64,000 nt of DNA from 'Nostoc azollae' 0708 (lineage in GTDB: Bacteria; Cyanobacteriota; Cyanobacteriia; Cyanobacteriales; Nostocaceae): assembly GCF_000196515.1 (NCBI RefSeq), contig NC_014248.1, positions 4,034,001 through 4,098,000 of the forward strand, read 5' to 3'. Positions 10,382 to 19,736 of this stretch are shown piece after piece (within the stretch, counting starts at the first letter, position 1; the number at the start of each line of letters is the position of its first letter). The notes under the pieces are model-generated. The model was not told the origin of the DNA, did not search any database, and worked only from the letters and a program-made list of their open reading frames with translations. The position numbers and the translations under genes were made by a program.

Positions 10382-10496
10382 TAAGCATTCAGCCATAAGC
10401 AGTCAGCTTTTTCAGGCTAACGCCAATAATACCTAATTGATAATTAACAAATTTCTCAAATATTCTAACTCCTGATTCCTGACTCCTGACTCCTGA
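10382..10496 (+). repeat. Dispersed repeat, copy 2 (after truB)
   Basis: About 115 bp closely matching 7230-7370: AAGCATTCAGCCATAAGC, CAGCTTTTTCAGGCTAACG, AATACCTAATTGATAATTAAC and a closing series of TGACTCC/TGATTCC heptamers. The following 10497-10767 shows no gene; it appears to be intergenic sequence up to the IS remnant. Confidence 0.8.
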
Positions 10497-10767
10497 ATTC
10501 TTACGTTTCAAGGAAAATACCATTTGCAGAAATCCGATTTGATTGATTAAATTACTTGTGGAGAGTGGAAATTCTGTATTTCCACCCTATCAGCAGCCAT
10601 ATTTTTATATAACTACGGAATTGGCTTTTGTAAATGTGGATTTTAAATAAAGTATTAAGGGCTATTTTAGTATGATGAATTTCTAAAGGTATATTAGTAC
10701 TGTTTTAAAAAATGTAGTCGGACTTTCTCCAGCCCTGATAATTTTATCAAGTTTTTGTTTACCAACA

Positions 10768-11590
10768 TTAGACCTATCAGGAAAATTAACTTGGTGTGGA
10801 AAAAATGGTAGAAGGGAATCTTGAGGGTGTAGGAAAAGGAAAAATCCACTAAATTAACTATATTCAAGAATATCCACATCGTAGAAAACAAATACTGGGA
10901 ATAACTAACCATAAGTTTCAAGACTTGTTAGCCCAATGTGGAATGTAGCATAAAAAACTTCAAGGTGACATAGAAAGTAAAAAGATAGGTATAAATCACA
11001 AAGGAGGAGGGGGGAAACGGAAACTAGAGATAAAAGAAAAAAGAAGAGGTATGTCTATGCTTATTCTATTGGAGGAAAATGCCAACATTTGAGGTTTTAG
11101 GTTTGCATTTCGGTATATGGAAAACGGAAGCAAAGGACACATTTCATTACTGGATAGAGATATTACGAAATGTTTTCCCTCCTAGTCTCCTTAAACAGGT
11201 AGAAAAAGATTATAGCGATTATGCCATGGTGACTCAGAACAAAAGGCAGGAAACAAAGAGTTTTCTACCAAGGGTATTTTTGTTAAACAGGTCATTAGAC
11301 TTGTAAAAATATCCCGGGTACCTAAACAAAGATTTCCCCTGGATTGCCCAATTTACTCACAAGTAATTCTTACTAACTATTTGTGGTTTAGTCACATTAG
11401 TAATTGGTTCATTAGCTTTGCCCATTTCATACATGTTATGGATATGAGGTCAGTTATGAATTAGTCATCAACATCTTCATGGATAGGAACTATTCGTAAC
11501 TATTACCAACCCTGATTCTTTCCTTGGCTCTTTCCTCATCTTAACACTATGGAAAGCCAGACACATAATCCTTTCTAAATTTTCAGCCCT
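10768..11590 (+). mobile_element. Internally deleted IS5-like element, copy A
   Basis: A transposon remnant that recurs at 27752-28570 (copy B, same strand) and 54690-55410 (copy C, opposite strand). It begins near GACCTATCAGGAAAATTAACTTGG. It encodes pieces of a DDE_Tnp_4 type transposase: YPHRRKQILGIT (frame broken), MPTFEVLGLHFGIWKTEAKDTF (11079-11306), then jumps over the catalytic core to a C-terminal remnant VIRLVKISRVPKQRFPL and ICGLVTL in other frames. The 75-codon frame at 11079-11306 is predicted to be identical to that in copy C. All three copies share the same internal deletion, so the ancestor was already non-autonomous. Assignment to IS5/IS1031-like is inference from the motifs. 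Confidence 0.85.
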
Positions 11591-11599
11591 CTCTATTAT

Positions 11600-12007
11600 C
11601 ACAGTCCACTTCAAGTCCTAAACCTCCTCAACAACCTGACCGAGATAGCCCTGGAACTAGAGGTACAGCAGGATCAATATTTGGTTTGCCATCTGCGTCT
11701 CATGGTGGCGAACTGACTAGAACAGGTGGAGGAGGAAGAAGAAGAAATTCTTGTGTGACAACTAAATAATGAAAAACTATCTCTCACTACTTTAATGCTA
11801 AGATGGAATCATGAAGGCCAAACGGTTTCTGAAAATCCAAATTTGTATGTATATGTTCCCCAAAATACCACAAAATCTGGATAACTTGTGTTAATAGATG
11901 ACCTGGGAAATGAAGTTTATCAAAGCGATTTGATCCCTCTTGAGCAGGGAATAGTCCAAGTTACGATTCCAGCTAGTGCTGCCCTCAAAATAGGCAAAAA
12001 ATATTAA
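11600..12007 (+). pseudogene. DUF928-family protein, 5' end lost
   Basis: Remnant of a cyanobacterial DUF928 secreted protein. One frame gives PPQQPDRDSPGTRGTAGSI and, after a stop and a frame change, LTTLMLRWNHEGQTVSENPN then LYVYVPQNTTKSG, VLIDDLGNEVYQSDL and LEQGIVQVTIP, ending at TAA 12005-12007. These are the family's usual DRG-TR-G, 'P-x-Y-VP' and acid-rich strand blocks. The N-terminal half is missing exactly where copy A of the IS5-like element ends, so the insertion probably destroyed it. Several stops and shifts exclude function. Confidence 0.7.
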
Positions 12008-12062
12008 TGGTACTTTACAATCATTTGTAATTCTGAAGACAGATCCTCCCTAATTTTTTTCC

Positions 12063-12359
12063 TTATTCCCAAGTTGCCACATCCCGTAAAACATGAGGAA
12101 TTTCCCCTTGTGATAGGGGAAACTCTAACACTGTTTCTCTATATACCAAATATCCCGATTCAGTAAAAGACATCAGCATCCGCCCTAGTGCTAACCACAC
12201 ATCAGATTCATATTCCCAATCACTATAACGTCTAGAACGACCAGCAATTGAACGTAGGGCCCAAAAATAAGAATTTCTCACCACAGAACCACCTTTTTTA
12301 AATTCAGGTAAATCTTCGTGGTGAAGAAATAAAACATTATTTTCAATTCTCGCGCGCAT
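12063..12359 (-). CDS. Conserved hypothetical protein, 98 aa
   Basis: A compact soluble protein with no signal peptide or membrane helix. It has aromatic- and charge-rich segments (VVRNSYFWALRSIAGRSRRYSDWEYESDVWL cut here: RSIAGRSRRYSDWEY; GYLVYRETVLEFPL) and reads as a complete domain with no interruption. I recognise no named family; the composition is typical of conserved cyanobacterial small proteins. It overlaps nothing. It lies 29 bp downstream of the broken response-regulator domain on the same strand. Confidence 0.6.
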   Translation of the reverse strand: MRARIENNVLFLHHEDLPEFKKGGSVVRNSYFWALRSIAGRSRRYSDWEYESDVWLALGRMLMSFTESGYLVYRETVLEFPLSQGEIPHVLRDVATWE

Positions 12360-12388
12360 AGCAATTTTAGATTTTAAAAACAGGTTGT

Positions 12389-12790
12389 CTAACCATAGGA
12401 CTGATATTGCACTCCTGTTGCGACGAGTTTCACAACAGCTGTAACTAATTTTTCTGCGTTGGCTTGGATAAATGAATTTGATACCCTACTTGTAGTGCTT
12501 GTTTCTGGTCATCATCTCTAGCATAGGCGGTTAAGGCGATCACCGGGATTTTTCCACCGGCTTCTGGAGTCAACATTCTCAGGTGACGGATGACCATATA
12601 GCCATCCATATCGGGCATACTAGTATCGCTGACCAAAACATAAGGCTTTGTCTGTATTAAGACTTGTAATACTTCAAAAGCCGAAGATACTGCGATCGCC
12701 TCAGCCCCCTCTCGCTCTAATACCAAAACCACAAAATCTCGCGAATCAGCATCATCTTCAACAATTCAAACCTTCACACCAGCTAGAGAT
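12389..12790 (-). pseudogene. Response-regulator receiver domain fragment
   Basis: The C-terminal receiver domain of a former hybrid histidine kinase or response regulator. It reads VKV-stop-IVEDDADSRDF (acidic pocket EDD), then LVSDTSMPDMDGY with the phosphoacceptor-type Asp, VIALTAYAR, and YQIHLSKP with the conserved Lys. There is an in-frame TGA in the first strand. A one-base frameshift follows LSKPTQ, where the proper continuation (EKLVTAVVKLVATGVQYQ) sits in another frame down to 12389. No kinase part remains upstream. An ATG at 12732 leaves a 95-codon open piece, but it lacks the first strand and the end of the fold. Confidence 0.8.
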
Positions 12791-12853
12791 AAGAATTTAG
12801 ATGACTGCTGATAGTTTGTTTAATGCTTAGATATTTAACATCAAATGTTAGGG

Positions 12854-13771
12854 TTATGCGATTTCTGATACTGATGATATTTCTTGTTGAACAATTTTAA
12901 GCAAGTCTAAAGTTTTCTGGGAAGCAAGTGTTTGTTCTTGTTTTGCAAAATATTTAGATGCTTGTTGTAAGTCAGCGATCGCTCTTTGATAATATTCTAA
13001 GTTATAGTTAGCTATTCCTCGGTTTAGATAAGCTAGAGCATTACTATGATTGAGTCTGATAACTTGGGAAAAATCATGCCTTGCTCCCAGATTATCACCT
13101 ATGCGTCCACAAATACAACCTCGGTTAAAATAAGCTCTATCATCATTAGGGTTTAATTCAATTGCTAGACCAAAGTCTTGCATAGCTGCTGATAAATTTT
13201 GCAAATCAAAATAAGCTAAACCTCTGTCATTATATATATCTGATAATAAGAGATTATTGTTTGGAGTAATATTACTTAAAGCCTGATTATAATCAATAAT
13301 TGCCTGGAAGTAATTCCCTTGTTCTGCAAAAGTGATACCCCGATTATAGTAAGCGCGGAAATCATCAGGTTTTATAGCCAGTGCTTGATTATAATCGGTA
13401 ATAGCATCTAGATAATTACCTTTTCTGTATTCTGCTAATCCCCTCCTGAGATAAGCTTCTGAGTCATCAGTTACTAAATTTAATGCTTGGGTACAATCTG
13501 CGATCGCTTGATGATAATCTTGTAGTTGCAGGTAAGCTAAACAGCGATTTTTGTATGCTGCTGTATACTGATGTTGCATTTTAATAGCCAAATTTAAATA
13601 TTCAATAGCAGCTTGGTAATTCTCTTGCTGCATTTGTTTTACACCCAATTTAAATAAATCAGTAGCTGTAATTTCGTTGTCAGTAACAGCTAATGAATGG
13701 GCACTGGGAGTGATAAATATCAAAGAAAAAGCTATAATGACACTGAAAATTAATCGCCAGAAATAAATCAT
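12854..13771 (-). CDS. TPR-repeat protein, exported
   Basis: A 305-residue protein with a signal peptide (about residues 1-28, ending AHSLA) and some seven tetratricopeptide repeats. The repeats carry the usual pattern, for example AYKNRCLAYLQLQDYHQAIADC and AYYNRGITFAEQGNYFQAI. TPR arrays are protein-binding scaffolds, so a periplasmic or lumenal role is likely; the partner is unknown. The start is decided by the ribosome-binding site: AAGGAG abuts the first ATG (13777) but lies six bases before the second (13771), so MIYFWR is the better start. Between this gene and petJ there are about 86 bp. Confidence 0.85.
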   Translation of the reverse strand: MIYFWRLIFSVIIAFSLIFITPSAHSLAVTDNEITATDLFKLGVKQMQQENYQAAIEYLNLAIKMQHQYTAAYKNRCLAYLQLQDYHQAIADCTQALNLVTDDSEAYLRRGLAEYRKGNYLDAITDYNQALAIKPDDFRAYYNRGITFAEQGNYFQAIIDYNQALSNITPNNNLLLSDIYNDRGLAYFDLQNLSAAMQDFGLAIELNPNDDRAYFNRGCICGRIGDNLGARHDFSQVIRLNHSNALAYLNRGIANYNLEYYQRAIADLQQASKYFAKQEQTLASQKTLDLLKIVQQEISSVSEIA

Positions 13772-13857
13772 AAACATCTCCTTTGATAATTTCAGTATGA
13801 CAAAATTAGCGGGACAAAAAGCCCCGCATATTGTAAATTAATCAAATGCTAATTAAC

Positions 13858-14193
13858 TTACTTCCATTCGTTACCTGCTTGTTCAAATACATAAGCAGCT
13901 ACATTTTCAATTTGGGCAGGTTGTAACTTACCTTGGAAGGCAGGCATAGCACCTTTACCTTTTGTAACTTGAGCAAGAATAGCTTCTTCGGAGTACATAT
14001 TGTACTTTTCTAAGTCTGCTTTTTTCAGACTTTTACCAGCATTAACTAGATTCTTCCCACCTGCATGACAAGAAGCACAGTTAGCTGTAAATACTGCTCT
14101 TCCAGCAGCAGCATCTGCCGCTAAAGCTGGACTACTGAAGGCAAAGGTGAAGATGGTGATGCCTAACAGTAATACTGAAATTATCTTTTTCAT
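13858..14193 (-). CDS. petJ: Cytochrome c6
   Basis: Soluble lumenal electron carrier between cytochrome b6f and photosystem I, replacing plastocyanin. The 111-residue precursor has a classic signal peptide ([10 protein letters not shown]... cleaved after ALA, about residue 25). It has the haem-attachment motif CASCH, the [12 protein letters not shown] loop, and the axial-methionine segment GKGAMPAF, and ends [13 protein letters not shown]. Every expected residue is present. It lies downstream of the GNAT gene but about 260 bp away, so it is probably its own transcription unit. In other cyanobacteria petJ is copper-repressed; no operator was identified here. Confidence 0.96.
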   Translation of the reverse strand: MKKIISVLLLGITIFTFAFSSPALAADAAAGRAVFTANCASCHAGGKNLVNAGKSLKKADLEKYNMYSEEAILAQVTKGKGAMPAFQGKLQPAQIENVAAYVFEQAGNEWK

Positions 14194-14456
14194 CTCGTGT
14201 TCTCTCTACAACAATTGCTGATTACGTGCAATATCCTTCCTTCATAATTCTCTTTTGATTAAGTTGTATTAGTCAAATGACAGGCTGTAAAACTTGGAGT
14301 TGATAATTGAGAAATTGAGATTGACTGATTGTGATATCAAGGGTTTAAGAGAGATGTAAATTTATGTAAAGTCAGATTGAGCAATGCCAAAGAATAAATC
14401 AAAAATTAAGGATTAAAGGCAATTATAATCAAGTTATCCTTTATCCTTGAAGATTT

Positions 14457-14948
14457 TTATTGATTTGCTAACTGTGTTAATCCTTCCTCAGTAACGCGAC
14501 AAATTCGCCAATTTTCTAAAATATCTGCTCCCATGTTGCGATAAAATGTTTGTGCGGAAATATTCCAATCTAAAACACTCCATTCTAAACGTCCACAATT
14601 GCATTCTATAGCTATCTTTGCCAATTTAGTCAAGAGTGCTTTACCAATACCTTGCCCTCGATATTCTGGTAAAACAAATATATCTTCGAGATAAATTCCT
14701 GGCTTGGTGAGAAAGGTTGAATAATTATGAAAAAATAAAGCAAAACCCACGGTTCGACCTGCAATTTCGGCTAAGATTGCCTCTATATATTTTGGTTCAC
14801 CAAATAGATGTTCTTTTAATGCTTGAGCGTTACCAGTAACAGCATCAGATAATTTTTCGTATTCTGCTAATCCTTGAATTAATTCAAACAGTACAGTGCA
14901 ATCACTGGGTTCGGCAAAACGGACAATTAAATCGCTATGGGATGTCAT
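14457..14948 (-). CDS. GNAT-family N-acetyltransferase
   Basis: A 163-residue acetyltransferase of the GNAT fold, resembling diamine (spermidine/spermine-type) acetyltransferases. It shows LIVRFAEPSDCTVLFELI at the N-terminus, LEDIFVLPEYRGQGIGKALL with the acetyl-CoA-binding RGQGIGK loop, and LEWSVLDWNISAQTFYRNMGA, which is motif B. The acceptor substrate is not predictable. The gene stands alone on the minus strand; its upstream region is made of short tandem repeats. Intact. Confidence 0.88.
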   Translation of the reverse strand: MTSHSDLIVRFAEPSDCTVLFELIQGLAEYEKLSDAVTGNAQALKEHLFGEPKYIEAILAEIAGRTVGFALFFHNYSTFLTKPGIYLEDIFVLPEYRGQGIGKALLTKLAKIAIECNCGRLEWSVLDWNISAQTFYRNMGADILENWRICRVTEEGLTQLANQ

Positions 14949-14950
14949 TA

Positions 14951-15080
14951 GTCTTTAGTCTATAGTCCACAGTCCATAGTTTATAGTTACAGCAGGTAAT
15001 AGGGAACAGGTGACCGTGAACAGTTAACAGTGAACAGTAGAAATACTGATAACTGATAACTGATAACTGATAACTGAACT
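14951..15080. repeat. Short tandem repeats (CTGATAA and AGTCTATAGTC types)
   Basis: The spacer between the GNAT gene and the sigma gene is built of repeats: AGTCTATAGTCCACAGTCC-like units, then GTGAACAGT units, then about four CTGATAA heptamers near 15044-15075. It belongs to the same STRR class as the kdp array. Confidence 0.85.
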
Positions 15081-15086
15081 AATGAC

Positions 15087-16220
15087 TCATATCAACCACC
15101 CTTTTAAACGTTTAGCTATGTGGGGACGGCGTAATTTTCGCATGGCTTTACTTTGAATTTGGCGTACTCGTTCACGGGAAAGGTTGAACATATTACCAAC
15201 TTCTTCTAGGGTGCAGGGTTCGCTGGTTGTTAGTCCATAGCGCAGAGAGATTACGTCTTTTTCTCGTGGGGTGAGGACATCTCCTAACACTTCCCAAATC
15301 TCCTGACGCATCATGTTTTCGTTCATTTTTGCTTCTGGAGATTGGTTATCTTCGTCTTCTAGTAAGTCCATTAATTCGGTGTCTTCTTCTTTACCGACAC
15401 GGTGGTTAAGGGAGAGTGCTTGACGACGCAGTTGTTGGAGTTGACGCAGTTGTTGGATGCTAATTTCTAAGGCTGTGGCCATTTCTGCTTCCGAGGGGTT
15501 ACGAGCTAGTTTTTGCTTTAGTTCGCGTTGAGCTTTTTTGAGTTTGTTAAGTTTTTCAACAATATGTATCGGTAAGCGAATGGTGCGGGCATCATTAGCG
15601 ATCGCTCTTGTAATTGCCTGTCTAATCCACCAATAAGCGTAGGTTGAGAATTTATATCCTTTATCGGGGTCAAACTTTTCTGTAGCGCGGTTTAAACCCA
15701 TTGCTCCTTCCTGAATCAAATCTAGAAAAGGAACTCCCCGGTTAAGATATCGTTTAGCAATAGATACTACTAGCCTTAAATTGGAGCGAATCATTTTTCG
15801 CTTGGCTACCCGTCCTTGATATAAGCGGCTTTCTAGTTGTTTTTCTGTCATCTCAAACTTAGCAGCTACTTCGCTTCTGCTTGGTTGCTGTCCTAGTTCT
15901 TCTTCTAAAGCCGCTTGTAAGTCTTTTACTTCTTCTAAAAACCTAACTCGTCGTGCTAATTCTACTTCTTCATCAGGTTTAAGGAGGGGATAACGCGCCA
16001 TTTCTTTGAAAAAAGCGCCTACAGCATCGTCATGTTCGGTTTTATTGTATCCGGAAGGACGAGCCGCGGCCATTTCATCGCCATCGCGTTCATCTAACTC
16101 CAAATTTTCTATGATTGAAGAGTCTTCAAATACTACTGCTTCTAAACTATCAAGTGATGGTTCTTCATGATCAGCAGCAGTCTCTAGTATTTCCATTGTT
16201 CCCAATTCAGCAAGATTCAT
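15087..16220 (-). CDS. sigC: Group 2 RNA polymerase sigma factor (SigC-like)
   Basis: A sigma-70 family factor. The N-terminal acidic tail is followed by region 1.2 (AVGAFFKEMARYPLLKPDEEVELARRV split: EMARYPLLKPDEEVEL), region 2 (NLRLVVSIAKRYLNRGVPF, DLIQEGAMGL, KGYKFSTYAYWWIRQAI), region 3 (RLPIHIVEKLNKLKKAQREL) and region 4 (LTPREKDVISLRYGL, LEEVGNMFNLSRERVRQI). The sequence resembles cyanobacterial SigC more than SigA, SigB or SigE, but the subgroup is my judgement. The frame reaches an ATG at 16256. The ATG at 16218-16220 is preceded by AAAGGA at good spacing, so I start there. The gene is not essential-type SigA. Confidence 0.85.
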   Translation of the reverse strand: MNLAELGTMEILETAADHEEPSLDSLEAVVFEDSSIIENLELDERDGDEMAAARPSGYNKTEHDDAVGAFFKEMARYPLLKPDEEVELARRVRFLEEVKDLQAALEEELGQQPSRSEVAAKFEMTEKQLESRLYQGRVAKRKMIRSNLRLVVSIAKRYLNRGVPFLDLIQEGAMGLNRATEKFDPDKGYKFSTYAYWWIRQAITRAIANDARTIRLPIHIVEKLNKLKKAQRELKQKLARNPSEAEMATALEISIQQLRQLQQLRRQALSLNHRVGKEEDTELMDLLEDEDNQSPEAKMNENMMRQEIWEVLGDVLTPREKDVISLRYGLTTSEPCTLEEVGNMFNLSRERVRQIQSKAMRKLRRPHIAKRLKGWLI

Positions 16221-16256
16221 AGTTTCCTTTCGGGATTGTTGCTTTGTTTGGTACAT

Positions 16257-16974
16257 AATTTAGTGATAGCTGCTCGTGTGAGGATTGGTAGTTTCCCTAA
16301 GAGACAAATACACCCATTTATTTGGCGAAATACAATCTTCTTGAAAATTCCTGAGTCGGAATAAAAATCTGTATCTGCCTATCATATTTTGCTTACTTTT
16401 AGATACAACTTATATGGTCTTTGCACCCAAAATACCATCTTTTTCCACTACCAGCAGACATATTCCTCTTTTTTTTGCTAATCACCAACTATGTCAAAAC
16501 CCCTCAAACATTCTCAATCTTAACAAATATAAAAATTCCATCTAAACTGTCTATATCTTAATCTCCCATATATTTTCCTAAATTTTCTTTGCTTTGGAGG
16601 ATAAATGAAGGCTCGAAGGAAATGCTTCCCAAACAATACAAATTACAAAAATGATAGCTTAAAATCCGGATAATCTTGATTGTATAAAAGCATCTCATAT
16701 TGAAAAACCATTGAATATCTATCAATAGGTGGAAAAACCATACTCCCTATTTAGTAGATAAAACAACGTTTTATTAACATCTAATATACTTGCATTTGTG
16801 TAGTTAGCATCAAATATTTATTGCACGTACTGTGGAAAATAATTTGTCTGGTAGATTACATAAATAAAAACTTATCAAGTATGGTTAGTAATAAAAGTAT
16901 TGCTAAATACAGTTTAGCTGTAGTAAAGTAGGAAATTAAAGTTAAGTAAGTTGGCGTGAGTCTTCTCCAGATAG
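16257..16974. other. Intergenic region between sigma gene and priA
   Basis: About 720 bp between divergent genes. It is AT-rich with no open frame of note, no tRNA-like fold and no clear repeat. It presumably contains the promoters of the sigma-factor gene and of priA. I see nothing else in it. Confidence 0.5.
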
Positions 16975-17007
16975 GTGAGCAAATATCTATTAAAAAAGCT
17001 AGGAATT

Positions 17008-19554
17008 ATGTATATTAAGGATGTAAGTTTATCTGCTGTGGCTGTAGGTGAACCTGTTGAGTTATACCAGTCGAAAACAACTTTTTATAGCTGGATTGAA
17101 GTGCTTGTAGATTGTCCGGGAAGCTCAGACCTATTTACATATAAATTACCAGAACAGTTAGAAATAAAACCAGGGGATATTTTGACTGTTCCTTTTGGGG
17201 CGCAACAGGTAGGTGCGATCGCTATTCGTTTTTTGTCTCAACCGCCGGCAGATTTAGCACCAGAAAAAATTCGGGAAGTAGAAGATGTAGTCAGTAGAGG
17301 ATTCTTTCCTAGCACCTATTGGGAATTGCTCAATCGCATCGCCGCTTATTACTATACGCCCTTAATTCAGGTAATTCGGGTAGCTTTACCACCGGGTTTA
17401 TTAGGGCGATCGCAACGTCGTTTACGTCTTAAGCCAGAAAACATTCCCAACGGCGCAGAGAACTTCTTGCGTTCAACAGCTGCACTCCAAATACTGAAAA
17501 TACTCCAATCTCAACAAGATGGAGACTACAGTTTTAAATATCTCAAACGTCAAGTTAAGGGTTTTGACTGGGGAAAAAAACAATTACTGGAACGGGGCTG
17601 GGCGGAGAACTATTTAGAATTACCTAGATACTCTAAACCACAAACGAAACTAGCAGTGATGCTAGTTAATAATGGGCTATATACAAAGCTAAATAAGCGT
17701 CAGCAAGAAATTTTGAAACTTCTGGGAGATCATGGTGGTGAGTTGTGGCTAACGGAGTGTGTAGAAATTTGTAAAACAACACCCCCAACCTTAAGAGGGT
17801 TAGAGCAAAAGGGTTGCATTCTTATTGAAGAACGGGAAATATTACGGAGAGAACAGAGTCCCTTGATAGCTGGGGATCAAGCGAAATCTTTAACAGATGC
17901 CCAAACTCACGCTTTAGAAAGAATAAGATCTTTAAATGGATTTGCTAAAGTTTTATTACATGGGGTGACAGGTTCAGGAAAAACAGAGGTTTACTTACAA
18001 GCGATTGCACCCTTACTTAAGGAAGGTAAATCCGCCCTTGTCTTAGTCCCCGAAATTGGACTCACACCCCAACTCACAGATAGATTTCGTGCCCGCTTTG
18101 GTAATAAAGTCCAAGTTTATCACAGCGCCCTCTCCGAGGGTGAACGCTACGACACCTGGCGACAAATTTTCATGGGAGAGGTGCAAGTAGTCATCGGTAC
18201 ACGCAGCGCCATTTTTACCCCTTTACCCAACGTGGATTTAATCATCCTAGATGAAGAGCACGACAGCAGCTTTAAACAAGATTCTCCCATTCCCACCTAC
18301 CACGCCCGTACAGTCGCCCAGTGGCGTGCAGAATTGGAAAATTGTCCCTTAATTTTAGGTTCAGCTACTCCCTGCTTAGAAAGCTGGGTGAGTGTGAAGG
18401 AGGAGGGAAGCAGGGGAGAAGGGGAGATAAATAACCTAATCACCAGTTACCAGTCAACAGTCCCCAGTCTCCAATATCTCTCTCTTCCTGAACGCATCAA
18501 TTCCCGGCCATTACCACCGGTAGAAATTGTGGATATGCGGCAAGAGTTGCAGGAGGGAAATCGTTCTATATTTAGTAGATCGCTGCAAGAAGCCCTAGAA
18601 CAGCTACAAGAGAGAAAACAACAGGGAATTTTATTTATTCATCGTCGCGGACACAGCACCTTTGTTTCTTGTCGCAGTTGTGGTTATGTGCTGGAATGTC
18701 CAAATTGTGATGTTTCTTTGGCTTATCACCATGTAGAAGAAGGCACACCACAGTTATTAAGATGTCATTATTGCAATTATGGGCGATCACATCCCCCCTA
18801 TTGTCCCAAATGCAGTTCCCCTTACCTCAAATTCTTTGGGAGTGGTACTCAACGAGTAGCGCAAGAACTCAACAAACAATTTCCTCACCTGCGTTTAATT
18901 CGCTTTGATAGGGACACCACCCGTAACAAAGGCGCACACCGTAACTTACTAACCCAATTTGCAAACGGTGAAGCAGATTTATTAGTAGGAACACAAATGC
19001 TAAGCAAAGGTTTAGACTTACCTCAAGTTACCCTTGTCGGTGTAGTTGCAGCTGATGGGTTACTGCATTTATCAGATTATCGCGCTAGTGAACGTGCATT
19101 TCAAACTTTAACTCAAGTTGCAGGAAGGGCGGGAAGGGGGGAAGATCCGGGAAGGGTAATTGTGCAAACCTATACCCCAGAGCATCCGGTTATTGAAGCA
19201 GTTAAAACTCATGATTATCAATCTTTCTGTGATGCAGAATTAGCACAACGTCAAGCATTGAATTATCCGCCTATGGGCAGGTTAATATTATTACGCTTGA
19301 GTAGTGTTGATCCGATTCAAGTCCAGAATACAGCCCAAATTATTGCCACAAATTTCAGTGATCAGGAAGGATTAGAAATATTAGGTCCAGCACCGGCTAG
19401 TATTTTACGAGTAGCTAATCGTTATCGTTGGCAAATATTATTGAAATTTGCTGCTGATGCCCTACCTACTTTATCCGATTGGCAAGAAATTCGGGTGCTT
19501 TGTCCTGCTACCGTCAGTTTAACAATTGATGTAGATCCTATCAATATTATGTAA
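17008..19554 (+). CDS. priA: Primosomal replication helicase N'
   Basis: PriA restarts stalled replication forks: a 3'-5' superfamily 2 helicase that binds forks and loads the primosome. Visible parts: the N-terminal DNA-binding domain (VLVDCPGSSDLFTYKLP), Walker A GVTGSGKT (about residues 319-326), ILDEEHDSS (DEEH box), GSATPCLES, the zinc-binding cysteine pairs CRSCGY, CPNCDVS, CHYCNYG and CPKCSS, QMLSKGLDLPQV and QVAGRAGRG. The frame begins at GTG 16975; I prefer ATG 17008, preceded by TAGGA. Oddity: about residues 460-490 (18388-18475) are encoded by AG-rich and CCAGTTACCAGTCAACAGTCC repeat sequence that inserts in frame between ATPCLESWV and YLSLPERI. Confidence 0.95.
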   Translation: MYIKDVSLSAVAVGEPVELYQSKTTFYSWIEVLVDCPGSSDLFTYKLPEQLEIKPGDILTVPFGAQQVGAIAIRFLSQPPADLAPEKIREVEDVVSRGFFPSTYWELLNRIAAYYYTPLIQVIRVALPPGLLGRSQRRLRLKPENIPNGAENFLRSTAALQILKILQSQQDGDYSFKYLKRQVKGFDWGKKQLLERGWAENYLELPRYSKPQTKLAVMLVNNGLYTKLNKRQQEILKLLGDHGGELWLTECVEICKTTPPTLRGLEQKGCILIEEREILRREQSPLIAGDQAKSLTDAQTHALERIRSLNGFAKVLLHGVTGSGKTEVYLQAIAPLLKEGKSALVLVPEIGLTPQLTDRFRARFGNKVQVYHSALSEGERYDTWRQIFMGEVQVVIGTRSAIFTPLPNVDLIILDEEHDSSFKQDSPIPTYHARTVAQWRAELENCPLILGSATPCLESWVSVKEEGSRGEGEINNLITSYQSTVPSLQYLSLPERINSRPLPPVEIVDMRQELQEGNRSIFSRSLQEALEQLQERKQQGILFIHRRGHSTFVSCRSCGYVLECPNCDVSLAYHHVEEGTPQLLRCHYCNYGRSHPPYCPKCSSPYLKFFGSGTQRVAQELNKQFPHLRLIRFDRDTTRNKGAHRNLLTQFANGEADLLVGTQMLSKGLDLPQVTLVGVVAADGLLHLSDYRASERAFQTLTQVAGRAGRGEDPGRVIVQTYTPEHPVIEAVKTHDYQSFCDAELAQRQALNYPPMGRLILLRLSSVDPIQVQNTAQIIATNFSDQEGLEILGPAPASILRVANRYRWQILLKFAADALPTLSDWQEIRVLCPATVSLTIDVDPINIM

Positions 19555-19736
19555 CGCCATATCTTTGGTCAGCTTTGTGATAGCACCACTAACTCCCTAT
19601 AGCAAAATATTGAACTGAGAAGTCAGCACTTGCTCTATCGCTCTTTGTGTTATGTTCAAGCTAGCAATTTTGAATATATAATGTATAACCATGTATTTTC
19701 TGGTAAAAACCAGTTTATGTAATGTAATTCAATGCT

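Noticed and set aside
11079-11306. 75-codon open frame as an independent gene
   Set aside because: It is an internal piece of a transposase and appears in the other copies of the same element.
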